Assembly: GCF_016185115.1 (NCBI RefSeq) | Contig: NZ_JACPOF010000017.1 | Coordinates: 186,001-250,000 of the forward strand | Direction of reading: 5' to 3' | DNA from: Polaromonas sp. | GTDB lineage: Bacteria; Pseudomonadota; Gammaproteobacteria; Burkholderiales; Burkholderiaceae_C | Length of the DNA stretch: 64,000 nt | Shown: piece after piece, positions 49,109 to 60,254 of the stretch | Numbering within the stretch: the first letter of the stretch is position 1 | How the letters are laid out: each line of letters opens with the position of its first letter | Translations under genes and position numbers: made by a program | Notes under the pieces: model-generated | What the model was told of the DNA's origin: nothing | The model's database searches: none | The model's input: only the letters and a program-made list of their open reading frames with translations

Positions 49109-50019
49109 ATGAATCGGGGGTTCTGCAGGGCATCTGCAGCCTTTAAGTGCGGAATCAAGGGCGCGAGGATGCGCTCAACGACGCCGGGTGGCAAATCATG
49201 CCCCATGCCGTCCACGCTGTGCAGCACCGCACCGGGAATACGCCTGGCCGTGTCTTCGCCGCCCGCAAAAGGCACCAGCGGGTCTGCCCTGCCATGAATG
49301 ACAAGTGCAGGCACGCTGATGGCCTGCAGCTCTGAAGCCCGCGTGGTGTCAGCCACGATGGCGACCATCTGGCGCACGATGCCGGGCGGGTAAAAACTGC
49401 GCGCTGCAGCCGCCGCGACTTTCTCGCGCAGTTCGGGCTGCGGCGTGGGGAAACCGGGGCTGCCTATGGTTTGCAGCAGTTTCACGGTGTGGTCTATCGC
49501 CGCATCAAGGCCCTTGCCGGGCCGCTTGAGCAGCACCCGCGTGACCGCAGGACTGGCCTCCGGCAGGCCGCGTGCGCCGCTGGTGCTCATGATGCTGGTC
49601 AGGCTTTTCAGGCGGGTGGGCGCCAGCAGGGCCAGGCGCTGCGCCATCATGCCGCCCATGCTGACGCCGACAACATGGGCCTTCTCAATTTGCAGTGCAT
49701 CCAGCACGCCCAGCGCATCGGCCGCCATGTCCTTGAGGCTGTAGCGCGGCGTGATGGTCATGCGCAACCGGAACTTCAGTCCTTCCCACAGCAGGTTGGG
49801 CATGCCGAGGTGGGCGAACTTCTGGCTAAGCCCCGCGTCGCGGTTGTCAAACCGTATAACGCGATAACCGGCATCGACCAGCGCCTGCACCATGCCCGGC
49901 GGCCAGGCAATGAGCTGCATGCCGAGCCCCATGATGAGCAGCACCACCGGGCGGCCCGAAGCGTCACCGGGGTGGGTGTCTTCAACCTCGATGTCGATGT
50001 TGTTGGCTTTGAGTTTCAT
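49105..50019 (-). CDS. Alpha/beta-fold hydrolase
   Basis: [19 protein letters not shown] (GxSxG), C-terminal [11 protein letters not shown] His. Confidence 0.9.
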   Translation of the reverse strand: MKLKANNIDIEVEDTHPGDASGRPVVLLIMGLGMQLIAWPPGMVQALVDAGYRVIRFDNRDAGLSQKFAHLGMPNLLWEGLKFRLRMTITPRYSLKDMAADALGVLDALQIEKAHVVGVSMGGMMAQRLALLAPTRLKSLTSIMSTSGARGLPEASPAVTRVLLKRPGKGLDAAIDHTVKLLQTIGSPGFPTPQPELREKVAAAAARSFYPPGIVRQMVAIVADTTRASELQAISVPALVIHGRADPLVPFAGGEDTARRIPGAVLHSVDGMGHDLPPGVVERILAPLIPHLKAADALQNPRFI

Positions 50020-50044
50020 CCGGACATTATGTATACAGCTCTCT

Positions 50045-50129
50045 CGTCATTGCGGGCTTGACCCGCAATCCATGACTTCTGCGCCGCGCCGAATACGGGG
50101 ATGGATCCCGGATCGAGTCCGGGATGACA
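50045..50129. repeat. Nested-palindrome intergenic repeat (family R5)
   Basis: cgtcattgcgggcttgacccgcaatccat ... atggatcccggatcgagtccgggatgaca: two hairpins that are also inverted copies of each other. Confidence 0.8.
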
Positions 50130-50146
50130 GCCCGGAAACTGAAGGC

Positions 50147-50980
50147 TTAAGTGAACTCCCGTTCACGCAGCCACTTGGTCGCAATCCATTTTTCACCAGC
50201 GGTCACCGGATCGCCGCCATGCAAACTCAGGCTTGAAGGGTGGGCCCGCGGGTAGCTGAAAAACACGGCGTTGCCGCGTTTGGGCAGCACATTGAACTTG
50301 ACGGACGGGAACACCGTCGCGCCGCCCTGCGCCGGCTCATTCAGATACATGATGAGTGTGGCAACCCGCTGGCCGCCGCACTCCAGTATCGCCGGGGTGC
50401 CGGGCTCGACCGGATCGAAATAATCGTAGTGAGGTTTGTACTGGTCGCCCGGGCCGTAGCAGAGCACCTGCAGGCCTTCACCGTTTTGCTGGGGCCAGCC
50501 CAGCAGCCTGGCAATGCGGGCCTCGACACGCCGCACCACTTCAGTTTCGCCACGTGCGTAAAACATGCCGTCGCTGGTGCGCGCGGGGTTCAGCTCCTCG
50601 CCGCCGGTGCGGGTGTCTACCGTCAATGATCGCGACAGCCGGGGCCGTGCTTCTTCAATCAGCGCCTCACATTCGCTGTCGCTGAGCAGGCTGGCGAACA
50701 CAACAATGTCTGGAGTGGCCGACTGGTGAATCACCTGTACCCACTTGTCCCCGGCATCGACCATGCCGCCCGTGACAGGCAGCGCCAGAGCGGGAACGGG
50801 CAATACACGAAGCGACTCCCGCAGCATCTGCACGGCACGTGTGGCTGAATCGTGATTCCAGCCGGCGTCGAGCATGGCCTGGAACAGGGCTTCTTCTGAA
50901 TGCCCGGCCAGCGCCTGTGCAGCCATCCAGTCAAGCACCTCACTTGTGAGGATTTGCTCTCTGGCGGCCTGCTTCTTCAT
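50147..50980 (-). CDS. 2OG-Fe(II) oxygenase, prolyl 4-hydroxylase family
   Basis: YKPHYDYFDP (HxD), GGATVFPSVKFNVLPKRGNAVFFSY, C-terminal HGGDPVTAGEKWIATKWLRE. Confidence 0.93.
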   Translation of the reverse strand: MKKQAAREQILTSEVLDWMAAQALAGHSEEALFQAMLDAGWNHDSATRAVQMLRESLRVLPVPALALPVTGGMVDAGDKWVQVIHQSATPDIVVFASLLSDSECEALIEEARPRLSRSLTVDTRTGGEELNPARTSDGMFYARGETEVVRRVEARIARLLGWPQQNGEGLQVLCYGPGDQYKPHYDYFDPVEPGTPAILECGGQRVATLIMYLNEPAQGGATVFPSVKFNVLPKRGNAVFFSYPRAHPSSLSLHGGDPVTAGEKWIATKWLREREFT

Positions 50981-50988
50981 GACGAGGT

Positions 50989-51765
50989 TCAGGCTGGCTG
51001 TTTGCGGCGAAACACCAAACGGTCAGGTGAAGAAGCTTTCGCATCAAAAGCGTACCCTTCGGCATCGAAACCCTGCAGTTTTTTGACCGTGCCGGCCTTG
51101 TTCTCAATCGCGTAGCGCGCCATCAGCCCGCGTGCGCGTTTGGCGCTGAAGCTGATGATTTTGTACTTGCCGGCACGCAACTCTTCGAACACGCAGCTCA
51201 CGACACGCACCTTCAGCGCCTTCAGGTCGACCGCCCTGAAATATTCTTCACTGGCAAGGTTCACGATGACAGGCGATGTGTCGGCCGCAGCGCGCTTGTT
51301 GAGGTAATCCGATATCTGTGTGCCCCAGAACTGGTAGAGGTTGCTGCCCCTGTCAGTTTTGAGCGCCGTGCCCATCTCCAGCCGGTAGGCCTGCATGCGG
51401 TCCAGCGGACGCAGCACGCCGTAAAGGCCGCTAAGAATGCAGAGATGGTCCTGCGCCCAGTCGAGTTGTTCGGCGCTGAGGGTTTTGGCGTCCAGCCCGC
51501 CATAGACATCGCCATCAAACGCCAGTGCGGCCTGTTTTGAATTTTTTGCGGTAAAGCGTGGTGACCAGGCCTGGTAGCGGCCCACGTTGAGACCTGCGAG
51601 CGTGTCCGAGAGCTTCATCAGCGTGCTGATCTGCTGTGGCGTTTTTTGCCTGAGGACCTCAATCAGTTCGGCCGACTGGCTGGCAAACAGCGCCTTGCTA
51701 TGGGTGGCCACATGCGGTGGCGTGTCGTAATCGAGGGATTTGGCAGGAGAAAGTAAAAACAGCAT
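50989..51765 (-). CDS. yaaA: Peroxide stress protein YaaA (DUF328/UPF0246)
   Basis: MLFLLSPAKSLDYDTP, RYQAWSPRF, FDGDVYGGLDA, ISFSAKRARGLMARY. Confidence 0.95.
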   Translation of the reverse strand: MLFLLSPAKSLDYDTPPHVATHSKALFASQSAELIEVLRQKTPQQISTLMKLSDTLAGLNVGRYQAWSPRFTAKNSKQAALAFDGDVYGGLDAKTLSAEQLDWAQDHLCILSGLYGVLRPLDRMQAYRLEMGTALKTDRGSNLYQFWGTQISDYLNKRAAADTSPVIVNLASEEYFRAVDLKALKVRVVSCVFEELRAGKYKIISFSAKRARGLMARYAIENKAGTVKKLQGFDAEGYAFDAKASSPDRLVFRRKQPA

Positions 51766-51992
51766 GCTGGATATCAGTATCAATATGTATTCAAAGCCTG
51801 ACTTTACGACAGCGGCCGAGGCAACCGGTCAAGACGGGCAATCTGCTGCCCTCTGTTGTCAGGCCAGGCTTGGCACGGGGCCATAATTACGTTAAAGTAA
51901 ATCAATTACGATTAGTTAAATCACAAAAGCCATCCCCCGGAGCCCCATGCAGGGGCCACCAACTGATTCAGGCTTCCCAAGGAGACCCGTCC

Positions 51993-52640
51993 ATGTCCGC
52001 CATTGTTCAAACTACACCGCCAGCGATGACCAAGGCCAGCCTTCCGCCACCCGCAGGCATACAGCAGTTGCATCACTATGCCTACCGCGCCAAAGATGCT
52101 GAAGAAACACGGCACTTTTACGAAGACATTCTTGGCCTGCCGCTGTATCACATCATCCAGAGCGACCATGTGCCCAGCACTGGTGAGTACTGCCCCTACA
52201 CGCACTTCTTTTTCCGCCTGCGGGACGGCTCCTTCATCGCTTTTTTTGACCTCGGTGACGATGTCGCCGCACTGCCGTCGCCCAACACGCCGGCCTGGGT
52301 GAACCACATCTCCTTCCGGGTCGACACGGTGGCCGACCTGCAGGCCATGAAAGCGCGGCTGGAAGCCGAAAACATCGACGTGCTGGGCGTGACCGACCAC
52401 CATGTGTTCAAGAGCATCTACTTCTTCGACCCCAACGGCATAAGGCTTGAGCTGACCGCGCAGCTGGCCACGGAAGACGAGATGGAAAAGGAAAGCCACA
52501 TCGCCCACGCCCGGCTGGCGGAATGGACGGCGCGCAAGCAGCAATGGCGCCAGGAGCGGGCAGAAGGCAAAACCGCCGCGCCGCTCAAACCACAGAAAAA
52601 TGACAGGCCTGAAGCCGGCGCAAGGGCGGCCAAAGCCTGA
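51993..52640 (+). CDS. VOC (glyoxalase/dioxygenase) family protein
   Basis: LHHYAYRAKDAEETRHFYEDILGLPLYHI, FFDPNGIRLELTAQ; start MSAIVQTTPPA at 51993. Confidence 0.88.
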   Translation: MSAIVQTTPPAMTKASLPPPAGIQQLHHYAYRAKDAEETRHFYEDILGLPLYHIIQSDHVPSTGEYCPYTHFFFRLRDGSFIAFFDLGDDVAALPSPNTPAWVNHISFRVDTVADLQAMKARLEAENIDVLGVTDHHVFKSIYFFDPNGIRLELTAQLATEDEMEKESHIAHARLAEWTARKQQWRQERAEGKTAAPLKPQKNDRPEAGARAAKA

Positions 52641-52715
52641 GGGTGAAAGCCCTGAAAAAAAGAGCCGGTTTTTGGCCTCAGCCTATTGCGGAGATTTTGA
52701 AACAGGCGCATTCTC

Positions 52716-52984
52716 TAGGGCCTGTCATCCTGTAAATCGCCTCCGCGTGGCCGCCGGAAAGGATTGCAATCTAGGCGCGAAACGAAGCCGGGGTAATCCC
52801 CGGTGAGGCTTCGCAACAACGAGTGCTGTCCTTTCCGGGTGCCACCCGCAGGGCTGGGGCTGCAAGGAATGCCCCGCGTCGTTGCAGCCCTTGACCGGGG
52901 ATTACCCCGGCCTGCGGTCTGCGCCTAGCGCTGCACCCCTTGCAGCCCCAGCGCGGAGGCGATTTACAGGATGGCAGGCCCTAG
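52716..52984. repeat. ~269 bp inverted-repeat element (family R6)
   Basis: Left agggcctgtcatcctgtaaatcgcctccgcg vs right reverse complement agggcctgccatcctgtaaatcgcctccgcg (30/31); internal gccggggtaatccccggt in both arms. Confidence 0.9.
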
Positions 52985-53035
52985 TTACGTGATTTGACGC
53001 CATCCCGCGCCGGACACGGCTTCATGGAGTCCACC

Positions 53036-54097
53036 ATGCGTGCTTCAAGTCTCTGGCTTTCTGTCGCGTTATCCATCTCCGCCCCCCTTGCCCTTCCGGT
53101 GGCTTCCCACGCAGCGACGCCCGCAACGCCCAGCGTGCAGGCCATCATGGAGGCCATGAACAAGGCCAATGCGGCTGTTGTCGGCATCCGGGTTACTGCT
53201 GTTGAAGGATCAAGATCGGCTGAAAACCTGGGCAAAAAACGCACCGGCTCCGGCGTGGTCATAGGAGCCGACGGCCTGGTGCTCACCATCGGCTACCTGA
53301 TGCTCGAAGCCGAACATATTGAAATCGTCACGCAGGACAACCGGGTATTGCCCGCCACCGCCGTCGCCTACGACATTGCCACCGGCTTTGGCCTGGTGCG
53401 CCCCCTGCTCCCGCTGCGCGGGGTGGCCCCCGTCACCCTGGGCAGCGTGCGTGACCTGAAACCCGGTGAACCGCTGATGGCCGCGACCGGCAATACCGGC
53501 GGCGCGAATGGCGACAATGGCGGCGTCAGCATGACGCAGCTCGTCAACACGCGGGCCTTCTCGGGCACCTGGGAATACCACCTCGACACAGCGATATTTA
53601 CCAGCCCGCCTGTAGCGTCCAGCCGGGGCAACCACAGCGGCGCACCGCTGTTTAACCACAGGGGCGAACTGGTTGGTGTGGGCTCACTGCTGGTGATGGA
53701 TGCAGCAGGTGAAAACCGCCGCAACCCCGGCAACATGTTTGTGCCTGTAGACCTGCTCAAGCCCATACTGGCAGAGATGCGCCAGTCAGGCAGCAGCAGC
53801 CAGAGCCGCAGGCCATGGCTGGGCCTGACCTCCAGCGACCGTGAAGGCAAGGTGCAGATCGTGCGCGTCAGCGCGGACAGCCCCGCAGAAACAGCGGGCC
53901 TGATGCCCGGCGTCATTGTGCTGGCCGTCGATGGCGACCAGGTCACCACACTTGAGGCCTTTTACAAGAAGGTGTGGGCGCGCACCGCGCCCAATGAACC
54001 CATCAAGCTGACCATCATGCAGGGCAGCGAGGTCAAGACCATCGTGCTGACGCCGCAGGACCGCATGCTGACGCTGAAAAAGCCCGCCGGCATTTGA
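53036..54097 (+). CDS. Exported S1C trypsin-like/PDZ protein (HtrA-like)
   Basis: Signal peptide, GSGVVIGADGLVLTIGYLM, SRGNHSGAPLFNHRGELVGVGSLLV, PDZ AETAGLMPGVIVLAVDGDQV. Confidence 0.85.
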   Translation: MRASSLWLSVALSISAPLALPVASHAATPATPSVQAIMEAMNKANAAVVGIRVTAVEGSRSAENLGKKRTGSGVVIGADGLVLTIGYLMLEAEHIEIVTQDNRVLPATAVAYDIATGFGLVRPLLPLRGVAPVTLGSVRDLKPGEPLMAATGNTGGANGDNGGVSMTQLVNTRAFSGTWEYHLDTAIFTSPPVASSRGNHSGAPLFNHRGELVGVGSLLVMDAAGENRRNPGNMFVPVDLLKPILAEMRQSGSSSQSRRPWLGLTSSDREGKVQIVRVSADSPAETAGLMPGVIVLAVDGDQVTTLEAFYKKVWARTAPNEPIKLTIMQGSEVKTIVLTPQDRMLTLKKPAGI

Positions 54098-54199
54098 ATT
54101 CGACGGCTGATTGGCCTGCAAACACACCACCCCGGCGGGGTATGGCCAGTCGAATAAAATCAGGGGTCCCATTTACACCTCAACGCGGCATCGCTCTCG

Positions 54200-57130
54200 A
54201 TGCCGCTTTTCATTGCGCCCATGACCGAAGCTGTCCCATCACAAGCACCCACGCCCACCAACCCCGCATCCGATGCTGTCAAGGTGGTCGTACCGACGCC
54301 GGGGCTGGACGCACTGGCCAAGTCATTTGCGCCCACCGAGATTGAACGCCATTGGGGCCCGCTCTGGGAGCAAAGCGGCCAGTACGAGCCCACACTGGAC
54401 GCCGCCAAACCCTCGTTTGCCATCCAGCTGCCGCCACCCAACGTGACCGGCACGCTGCACATGGGCCACGCCTTCAACCAGACCATCATGGATTCGCTCA
54501 CGCGCTACCACCGCATGAAGGGCGATAACACCTTGTGGGTGCCGGGCACCGACCATGCGGGCATCGCCACGCAGATCGTGGTCGAACGCAAGCTGCAGGG
54601 CGAAGGCAAATCGCGCCATGACCTGGGCCGCAAGAATTTTGTGGCGAAGGTGTGGGAGTGGAAGGAAGAATCCGGCACCACCATCACACGCCAGATGCGC
54701 CGCATGGGCGACTCGGTGTCGTGGAAGCACGAATATTTCACCATGGACCCCAAGATGTCAAAGGTCGTCACCTCGACCTTTGTGCAGCTCTATGAACAGG
54801 GCCTGATCTACCGCGGCAAGCGCCTGGTGAACTGGGACCCCATCCTGAAATCGGCTGTGTCCGACCTCGAAGTCGAAAGCGAGGAAGAAGACGGCTTCAT
54901 GTGGCATATCCGCTACCCGCTGGCCGATGGTTCGGGCTCGCTGACAGTAGCCACGACCCGGCCTGAAACCATGCTGGGCGACGTGGCCGTGATGGTGCAT
55001 CCCGAGGATGATCGCTACAAGCACCTCATCGGTCAACTGGTGTCGCTGCCGCTGTGTGATCGCACCATCCCCGTGATTGCCGATGACTATGTAGACAAGG
55101 AGTTTGGTACGGGCGTCGTGAAGGTCACGCCCGCGCACGACACGAATGACTATGCGGTCGGCCAGCGGCACCAGTTGCCCATCATCGGCGTGCTGACGCT
55201 GGATGCAACCATCAACGACAACGCACCCGAAAAATACCGCGGCATGGACCGCTTTGTGGCGCGCAAGGCTGTGGTTGCAGATCTGGAAGCACAGGGCTTT
55301 CTCGTCGAAGTCAAAAAACACAAGCTCATGGTGCCCCGTTGCGCACGTACCGGCCAGGTGATCGAACCCATGCTGACTGACCAGTGGTTTGTGGCGCTCA
55401 GCAAGGTCAGCGACAAGGACCCCACCGGCAAATCAATCGCGCAAAAAGCCATTGACGCCGTGAGCAGCGGCGACGTGAAGTTTGTGCCGGAACAATGGGT
55501 GAACACCTACAACCAGTGGATGAACAACATCCAGGACTGGTGTATCTCGCGACAGCTCTGGTGGGGCCACCAGATACCGGCCTGGTACGACGAGGACGGC
55601 AAGGTCTATGTGGCCGAGAACGAGGAAGACGCGCAAAAGCAGGCCCCTGGCAAAAAACTGGTGCGCGATGAAGACGTGCTCGACACCTGGTATTCGTCAG
55701 CACTGGTGCCCTTCTCTTCACTGGGCTGGCCTGAAAAGACAAAAGAGCTCGACCTCTTTTTGCCATCAAGCGTGCTGGTCACGGGTTACGACATCATCTT
55801 TTTCTGGGTCGCCCGCATGATCATGATGACGACACACTTCACAGGCCAGGTGCCTTTCAGACACGTGTACATCCACGGGCTTGTGAAAGACGCGCAGGGC
55901 AAGAAGATGAGCAAGTCCGAAGGCAATGTGCTGGACCCCGTCGACCTGATTGATGGCATCGAACTGGCGCCCCTGCTCGAGAAGCGTTCGCAAGGCCTGC
56001 GCAAACCCGAGACGGCGCCCCAGGTTCGCAAGAACACCGAGAAGGAATTCCCTGCCGGCATTCCCGGCTATGGCGCTGACGCATTGCGTTTTACCTTTGC
56101 ATCATTGGCCAGCCTGGGCCGCAGCATCAACTTCGACAGCAAGCGCTGCGAGGGCTATCGCAACTTCTGCAACAAGCTCTGGAATGCCACGCGTTTTGTG
56201 TTGATGAACTGCGAAGGCCAGGATTGCGGCCTTGCCGAACACACCAAAGAACAATGCCAGCCTGGCGGTGAGTTCCACAACTACATGAGCTTCTCGCAGG
56301 CCGACCGATGGATCTCGTCAACCATGCAGCGCGTCGAAGCCGACGTCGCGAAAGGCTTTGCCGAGTACCGCCTCGACAACGTGGCCGGCAGCATTTACCA
56401 GTTTGTCTGGGACGAGTTCTGTGACTGGTACCTGGAAATTGCCAAGGTGCAGATACAGACCGGCAATGACTCGCAAAAACGCGCCACGCGCCGCACTTTG
56501 ATACGCGCCCTTGAGGGCATTCTTCGCCTGGCGCACCCCGTCATTCCCTTCATCACTGAAGAGCTGTGGCAGAAGGTTGCACCTGTCGCCGGAATGAAAA
56601 AAGGCGACTACATCGGCAACATGGCCTACCCGAAAAGCCAGCCCGAGAAGATCGACGAAAAAGCCGAAGCGCATGTCGCCAAACTGAAGACGCTGGTGGA
56701 CGCCTGCCGCAACCTGCGAGGCGAAATGAATGTGTCACCCGCCACGCGCCTGCCGCTGTTTGTGCTGGGCGATACGGACTTCATGAGCTCGGTCGCGCCC
56801 GTGCTGAAGTCACTTGCCAAACTCAGCGAAGTCAAGGTGTTTGGTGACGAAGCCAGCTGGGTCGCAGCAGCACAATCGGCACCCGTCGCCATCGTCGGCG
56901 AAGCCCGGCTCTGCCTCTACATGGAAGTCGATGTGGCTGCAGAAAAAATCCGCCTGCAAAAAGAAGAAGCCCGCCTGACCGGCCAGATCACCAGTTCCGA
57001 AACCAAGCTGGCCAACGAAGCCTTCGTCAACAAGGTGCCGCCGGCCGTGCTCGAACAGGAACGCAAGCGTCTGGCCGACAACAATGCCGCGCTGGAGAAG
57101 ATCCGCGAACAGCTGGTGCGATTGAAGTAG
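54200..57130 (+). CDS. valS: Valine--tRNA ligase
   Basis: [16 protein letters not shown] (HIGH-type), [12 protein letters not shown] (KMSKS), C-terminal coiled coil; start may be at 54200 or 54221. Confidence 0.97.
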   Translation: MPLFIAPMTEAVPSQAPTPTNPASDAVKVVVPTPGLDALAKSFAPTEIERHWGPLWEQSGQYEPTLDAAKPSFAIQLPPPNVTGTLHMGHAFNQTIMDSLTRYHRMKGDNTLWVPGTDHAGIATQIVVERKLQGEGKSRHDLGRKNFVAKVWEWKEESGTTITRQMRRMGDSVSWKHEYFTMDPKMSKVVTSTFVQLYEQGLIYRGKRLVNWDPILKSAVSDLEVESEEEDGFMWHIRYPLADGSGSLTVATTRPETMLGDVAVMVHPEDDRYKHLIGQLVSLPLCDRTIPVIADDYVDKEFGTGVVKVTPAHDTNDYAVGQRHQLPIIGVLTLDATINDNAPEKYRGMDRFVARKAVVADLEAQGFLVEVKKHKLMVPRCARTGQVIEPMLTDQWFVALSKVSDKDPTGKSIAQKAIDAVSSGDVKFVPEQWVNTYNQWMNNIQDWCISRQLWWGHQIPAWYDEDGKVYVAENEEDAQKQAPGKKLVRDEDVLDTWYSSALVPFSSLGWPEKTKELDLFLPSSVLVTGYDIIFFWVARMIMMTTHFTGQVPFRHVYIHGLVKDAQGKKMSKSEGNVLDPVDLIDGIELAPLLEKRSQGLRKPETAPQVRKNTEKEFPAGIPGYGADALRFTFASLASLGRSINFDSKRCEGYRNFCNKLWNATRFVLMNCEGQDCGLAEHTKEQCQPGGEFHNYMSFSQADRWISSTMQRVEADVAKGFAEYRLDNVAGSIYQFVWDEFCDWYLEIAKVQIQTGNDSQKRATRRTLIRALEGILRLAHPVIPFITEELWQKVAPVAGMKKGDYIGNMAYPKSQPEKIDEKAEAHVAKLKTLVDACRNLRGEMNVSPATRLPLFVLGDTDFMSSVAPVLKSLAKLSEVKVFGDEASWVAAAQSAPVAIVGEARLCLYMEVDVAAEKIRLQKEEARLTGQITSSETKLANEAFVNKVPPAVLEQERKRLADNNAALEKIREQLVRLK

Positions 57131-57145
57131 GCCTCCGCACAACAG

Positions 57146-57173
57146 AAAAAGCCCCGCTGGCCGGGGCTTTTTT
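57146..57173 (+). terminator. Intrinsic terminator after valS
   Basis: AAAAAGCCCCG-CTGG-CCGGGGCTTTTTT. Confidence 0.88.
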
Positions 57174-57258
57174 GATGCTGGAAACGGAGAGCCTTCGCAA
57201 ACAGGGCCTGCAAGGCCTCGGGATCTACACGCAGTGAGCGAACGTGGAGGCGATCGGC

Positions 57259-57336
57259 CGCCGCGCAGGGCCGCCCCAAGCAAGGCCAGCCCCCTTGGGG
57301 GGCAGAGAGCTACACGCAGTGAGCGAACGTGGGGGC
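57259..57336 (+). repeat. Dispersed C/G-rich repeat family R1, copy 3
   Basis: Reverse complement gcccccacgttcgctcactgcgtgtagctctctgccccccaagggggctggccttgcttggggcggccctgcgcggcg. Confidence 0.85.
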
Positions 57337-57341
57337 TATAT

Positions 57342-58364
57342 TTACCGGTTATCGAATTCCGGCTCTACCCACTGTGAGCCAGAACCAGAATCTGCCGAGG
57401 TCCCGGTCAGGTCCATCGGTGCGCTGAGCGACGAGTCGCTGGCGGGCTTTTCGGACGTCACAGCCTCATGCATGCGATGCGCCACATACCAGCTCGACCG
57501 CAGGCGCGCCTCCCGCGTGTGCGAGCCCAGGCGAGGCGTGACAAACAGGTTCTTCAGCCCGTGCAGCGGCGAGGTCTCGGCCAGAAACCGGGGTTCTGCG
57601 CCGTCAATCACACAGGCTTCTATGCGGCCATCCGTCAGCGCCGCAGCCAGGGCCGCCTCATTGAAAAGTTCACTGCGGCTGATGCCCACCCAGAGCTGGT
57701 TCTTCTTGCAGGCCGCCAGCAGCTTGTCGTTGACAAAACCCTTGAAGCGGCTGGCGTAAAGCATCTGGACCGAGACTGCATCGGCCTGGCTAATGAGTTC
57801 AGGCAGCGTGACAGGCTTGATGCGAAGACGCTCCCAGATGGGCGCCGTGTGATGCACGGCAGGGTCGTAACCGATCAGGCGCACGCCCAGGCCGTTCAAC
57901 ATGCCCGCAAGCGTATGCGCAGTGGGTGCGAGGCCGAGGATACCCACAGTGCTGCCACTGAGTTCACGACCCATCTGCGCAGAAGGATGGCGGCGCCCCA
58001 TGAGCGCAGACACGACACCGCGGCGGTAGAGAATCAGCAGGCAGCTGAGCAGGTATTCGGCATTCGAACGGACATTGGCGCTGCTGGCATGAATGACCTT
58101 AATGTCGCGTTCCTTGCAGGCTTCGAGGTCGGTGTTGTCCGTGCCCACATGCAGGCGGCCAACGGCCTTGAGTTTGGGCAGGAAATCGAGGAACTCGCGC
58201 GTCACGACGGTCTGGCGCGGGAAGATGATGCCCCGGGTCTTGTAGGCGGCCTGACGCAATGAAACAAGGTCGTCGGCGAATTCGGGGCGGTACTCGAGGC
58301 TGTGCCTGGCTTCAAGCCAGGCCATGGCCTCTGGTACGAGTGCGTCTAGAAGTAAGATGTCCAC
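57342..58364 (-). CDS. D-isomer-specific 2-hydroxyacid dehydrogenase family (SerA/PGDH-like)
   Basis: AVGRLHVGTDNTDLEACKERDIKVIHASSANVRSNAEYLL, STVGILGLAPTAHTLAGMLNGLGVRLIGYDP. Confidence 0.9.
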   Translation of the reverse strand: MDILLLDALVPEAMAWLEARHSLEYRPEFADDLVSLRQAAYKTRGIIFPRQTVVTREFLDFLPKLKAVGRLHVGTDNTDLEACKERDIKVIHASSANVRSNAEYLLSCLLILYRRGVVSALMGRRHPSAQMGRELSGSTVGILGLAPTAHTLAGMLNGLGVRLIGYDPAVHHTAPIWERLRIKPVTLPELISQADAVSVQMLYASRFKGFVNDKLLAACKKNQLWVGISRSELFNEAALAAALTDGRIEACVIDGAEPRFLAETSPLHGLKNLFVTPRLGSHTREARLRSSWYVAHRMHEAVTSEKPASDSSLSAPMDLTGTSADSGSGSQWVEPEFDNR

Positions 58365-58490
58365 CCTGCTGTCCTTGGTTCGCTGTTTTTTCGTTTTGTG
58401 GGCGTTTGTGTCGCTCTAAATTGCGGAATTGTCCGACGCGCCGGCCGCACCGGCCGCCGCAAACTCAATGTTTTCCCCTGATCTAACCCG

Positions 58491-59381
58491 ATGCCCAAAA
58501 TCACGAATTTGAACAAAGCCGTTTTTCCGGTTGCCGGCCTTGGCACCCGCTTCCTGCCGGCCACCAAAGCCCAACCCAAAGAAATGCTGCCGGTGGTAGA
58601 CAAACCACTGATTCAATACGCTGTGGAAGAGGCCTATGCGGCAGGCATCCGTCACATGATTTTTGTAACAGGACGCAATAAGCGTGCCATTGAGGATCAT
58701 TTCGATACAGCCTATGAGCTTGAAAACGAACTTGAAGTCGCCCAGAAGCTGGAACTGCTCAAGCTCGTCAAATCCGTGCAGCCCCAGGACATGGATTGCT
58801 CGTATGTCCGTCAGCCGCGATCCCTTGGCCTGGGCCATGCGGTGCTTTGCGCCGAGCACCTTGTCGGCAATGAGCCTTTTGCAGTTTTGCTGGCTGATGA
58901 CCTGATGGTCGGCCCACAGGATGGCCAGCCGGTTCTGGCACAGATGAGCGCCCAGTTTGACAGGCTCAAACAATCCATTCTTGCGGTTCAGGAAGTCCCT
59001 GCGGAACATACCCGCCGTTACGGCATCGTGGCCGGCGAGGAGATGAAAGACGGCCTGATGAAGGTCAACGCCATGGTCGAGAAACCAGCGCCCGAAGCTG
59101 CACCTTCGCGCATGGGTGTGGCGGGCCGCTACATCCTCACACCGGCAGTTTTCAGACATATCCGCAACCAGCCGACAGGCGTGGGCGGGGAAATCCAGCT
59201 GACCGATGGCATTGCGAGCCTCATGAAGGAAGAAGCGGTGTATGCCTTCCAGTACAAGGGCAAGCGCTATGACTGCGGCAGCAAGTCGGGCTTTCTGGAA
59301 GCGACGGTAGAGCTGGCCCTGCAGCACCCCGAAGTGGGTGAGAACTTCAGGGCCTACCTGAAAGAGCTCAAACTCGGCTGA
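58491..59381 (+). CDS. galU: UTP--glucose-1-phosphate uridylyltransferase
   Basis: [40 protein letters not shown]. Confidence 0.97.
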   Translation: MPKITNLNKAVFPVAGLGTRFLPATKAQPKEMLPVVDKPLIQYAVEEAYAAGIRHMIFVTGRNKRAIEDHFDTAYELENELEVAQKLELLKLVKSVQPQDMDCSYVRQPRSLGLGHAVLCAEHLVGNEPFAVLLADDLMVGPQDGQPVLAQMSAQFDRLKQSILAVQEVPAEHTRRYGIVAGEEMKDGLMKVNAMVEKPAPEAAPSRMGVAGRYILTPAVFRHIRNQPTGVGGEIQLTDGIASLMKEEAVYAFQYKGKRYDCGSKSGFLEATVELALQHPEVGENFRAYLKELKLG

Positions 59382-59452
59382 CCGGCAACGCAGGCAGCGC
59401 TTTTAGAGGCATTTAACGCCTCTTGAGAGTATTTATCGATACTTATCAAGCT

Positions 59453-59680
59453 TTAACGGCGTTTGAGGACGTGAATAAAATCGCCGCCAGACGTACTTTG
59501 CTCCATCAGCTCGTTGCCCGTCTGCTTTGCAAAAGCCAGAAAATCCCGGGTAGAGCCCGAGTCTGTAGACACCACACGCAGCAGTTCGCCGCTTTGCATG
59601 TCGGCCAGTGCTTTTTTGGCTTTCAGTATGGGCAGCGGACAGTTGAGGCCGCGGGTGTCGAGTTCTTTGTCAATGTTCAT
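59453..59680 (-). CDS. TusA-family sulfurtransferase
   Basis: KELDTRGLNCPLPILKAKKALADMQSGELLRVVSTD (CPxP). Confidence 0.93.
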   Translation of the reverse strand: MNIDKELDTRGLNCPLPILKAKKALADMQSGELLRVVSTDSGSTRDFLAFAKQTGNELMEQSTSGGDFIHVLKRR

Positions 59681-59723
59681 CTTGGTCCTTGGGTTGCCCT
59701 CATTTTAAAAGGTGCTGGTGGCC

Positions 59724-60254
59724 TCAGTCGCGACGGGGCCATTCCACAAACTCGGGGTTATGGCCTTTTGACTTCAGCCAGTCGGCCAGGGCATAGCCCG
59801 TTCCGGCGGGCCAGCATTTGACCTTGTCAAAGTCATACAGCTTGTAGTCGACCAGTTCGGCAGACAGGGCCACCTCGCCCTCGCAGACGGCATGGTAGGC
59901 AATGATGATCTGGTTCATTCGCTGGAAGTCGTAAACACCAATGAGGTCCAGCGACAGGGTGCGCAGGCTGGTCTCCTCCTGGATCTCGCGCTTGATGCCG
60001 CCCTCCGGCGTCTCGCCGGCCTCCATGAAGCCTGTGATCAGGGCGTAAGCCTTGTGGCTCCAGGCGGCATTGCGCGCCAGCAAAATCCGGCCCTCATATT
60101 CAATGACGGCCGCCAGCACGGGGGTGGGGTTGTTCCAGTGGGTATAGCCGCAGGCCGGGCAGCGCAGGCGGGCCTTTTCGCCGCCGTCTTCCATCTGGGT
60201 GACCATCTCCAGCGCCGTCGCGCAACTGGGGCAGAACCTGAATTCATGGGTCAT
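59724..60254 (-). CDS. NUDIX hydrolase with N-terminal Zn ribbon (NudC-like)
   Basis: FCPSCATALE...LRCPACGYTHWNNPTPV and GFMEAGETPEGGIKREIQEET Nudix box. Confidence 0.92.
   Translation of the reverse strand: MTHEFRFCPSCATALEMVTQMEDGGEKARLRCPACGYTHWNNPTPVLAAVIEYEGRILLARNAAWSHKAYALITGFMEAGETPEGGIKREIQEETSLRTLSLDLIGVYDFQRMNQIIIAYHAVCEGEVALSAELVDYKLYDFDKVKCWPAGTGYALADWLKSKGHNPEFVEWPRRD

Noticed and set aside
51717-51992. Long N-terminal extension of the VOC protein in the ORF track
   Set aside because: Overlaps the divergent yaaA start region and lacks homology-like features; MSAIVQTTPPA at 51993 is preceded by a plausible RBS (aaggaga).
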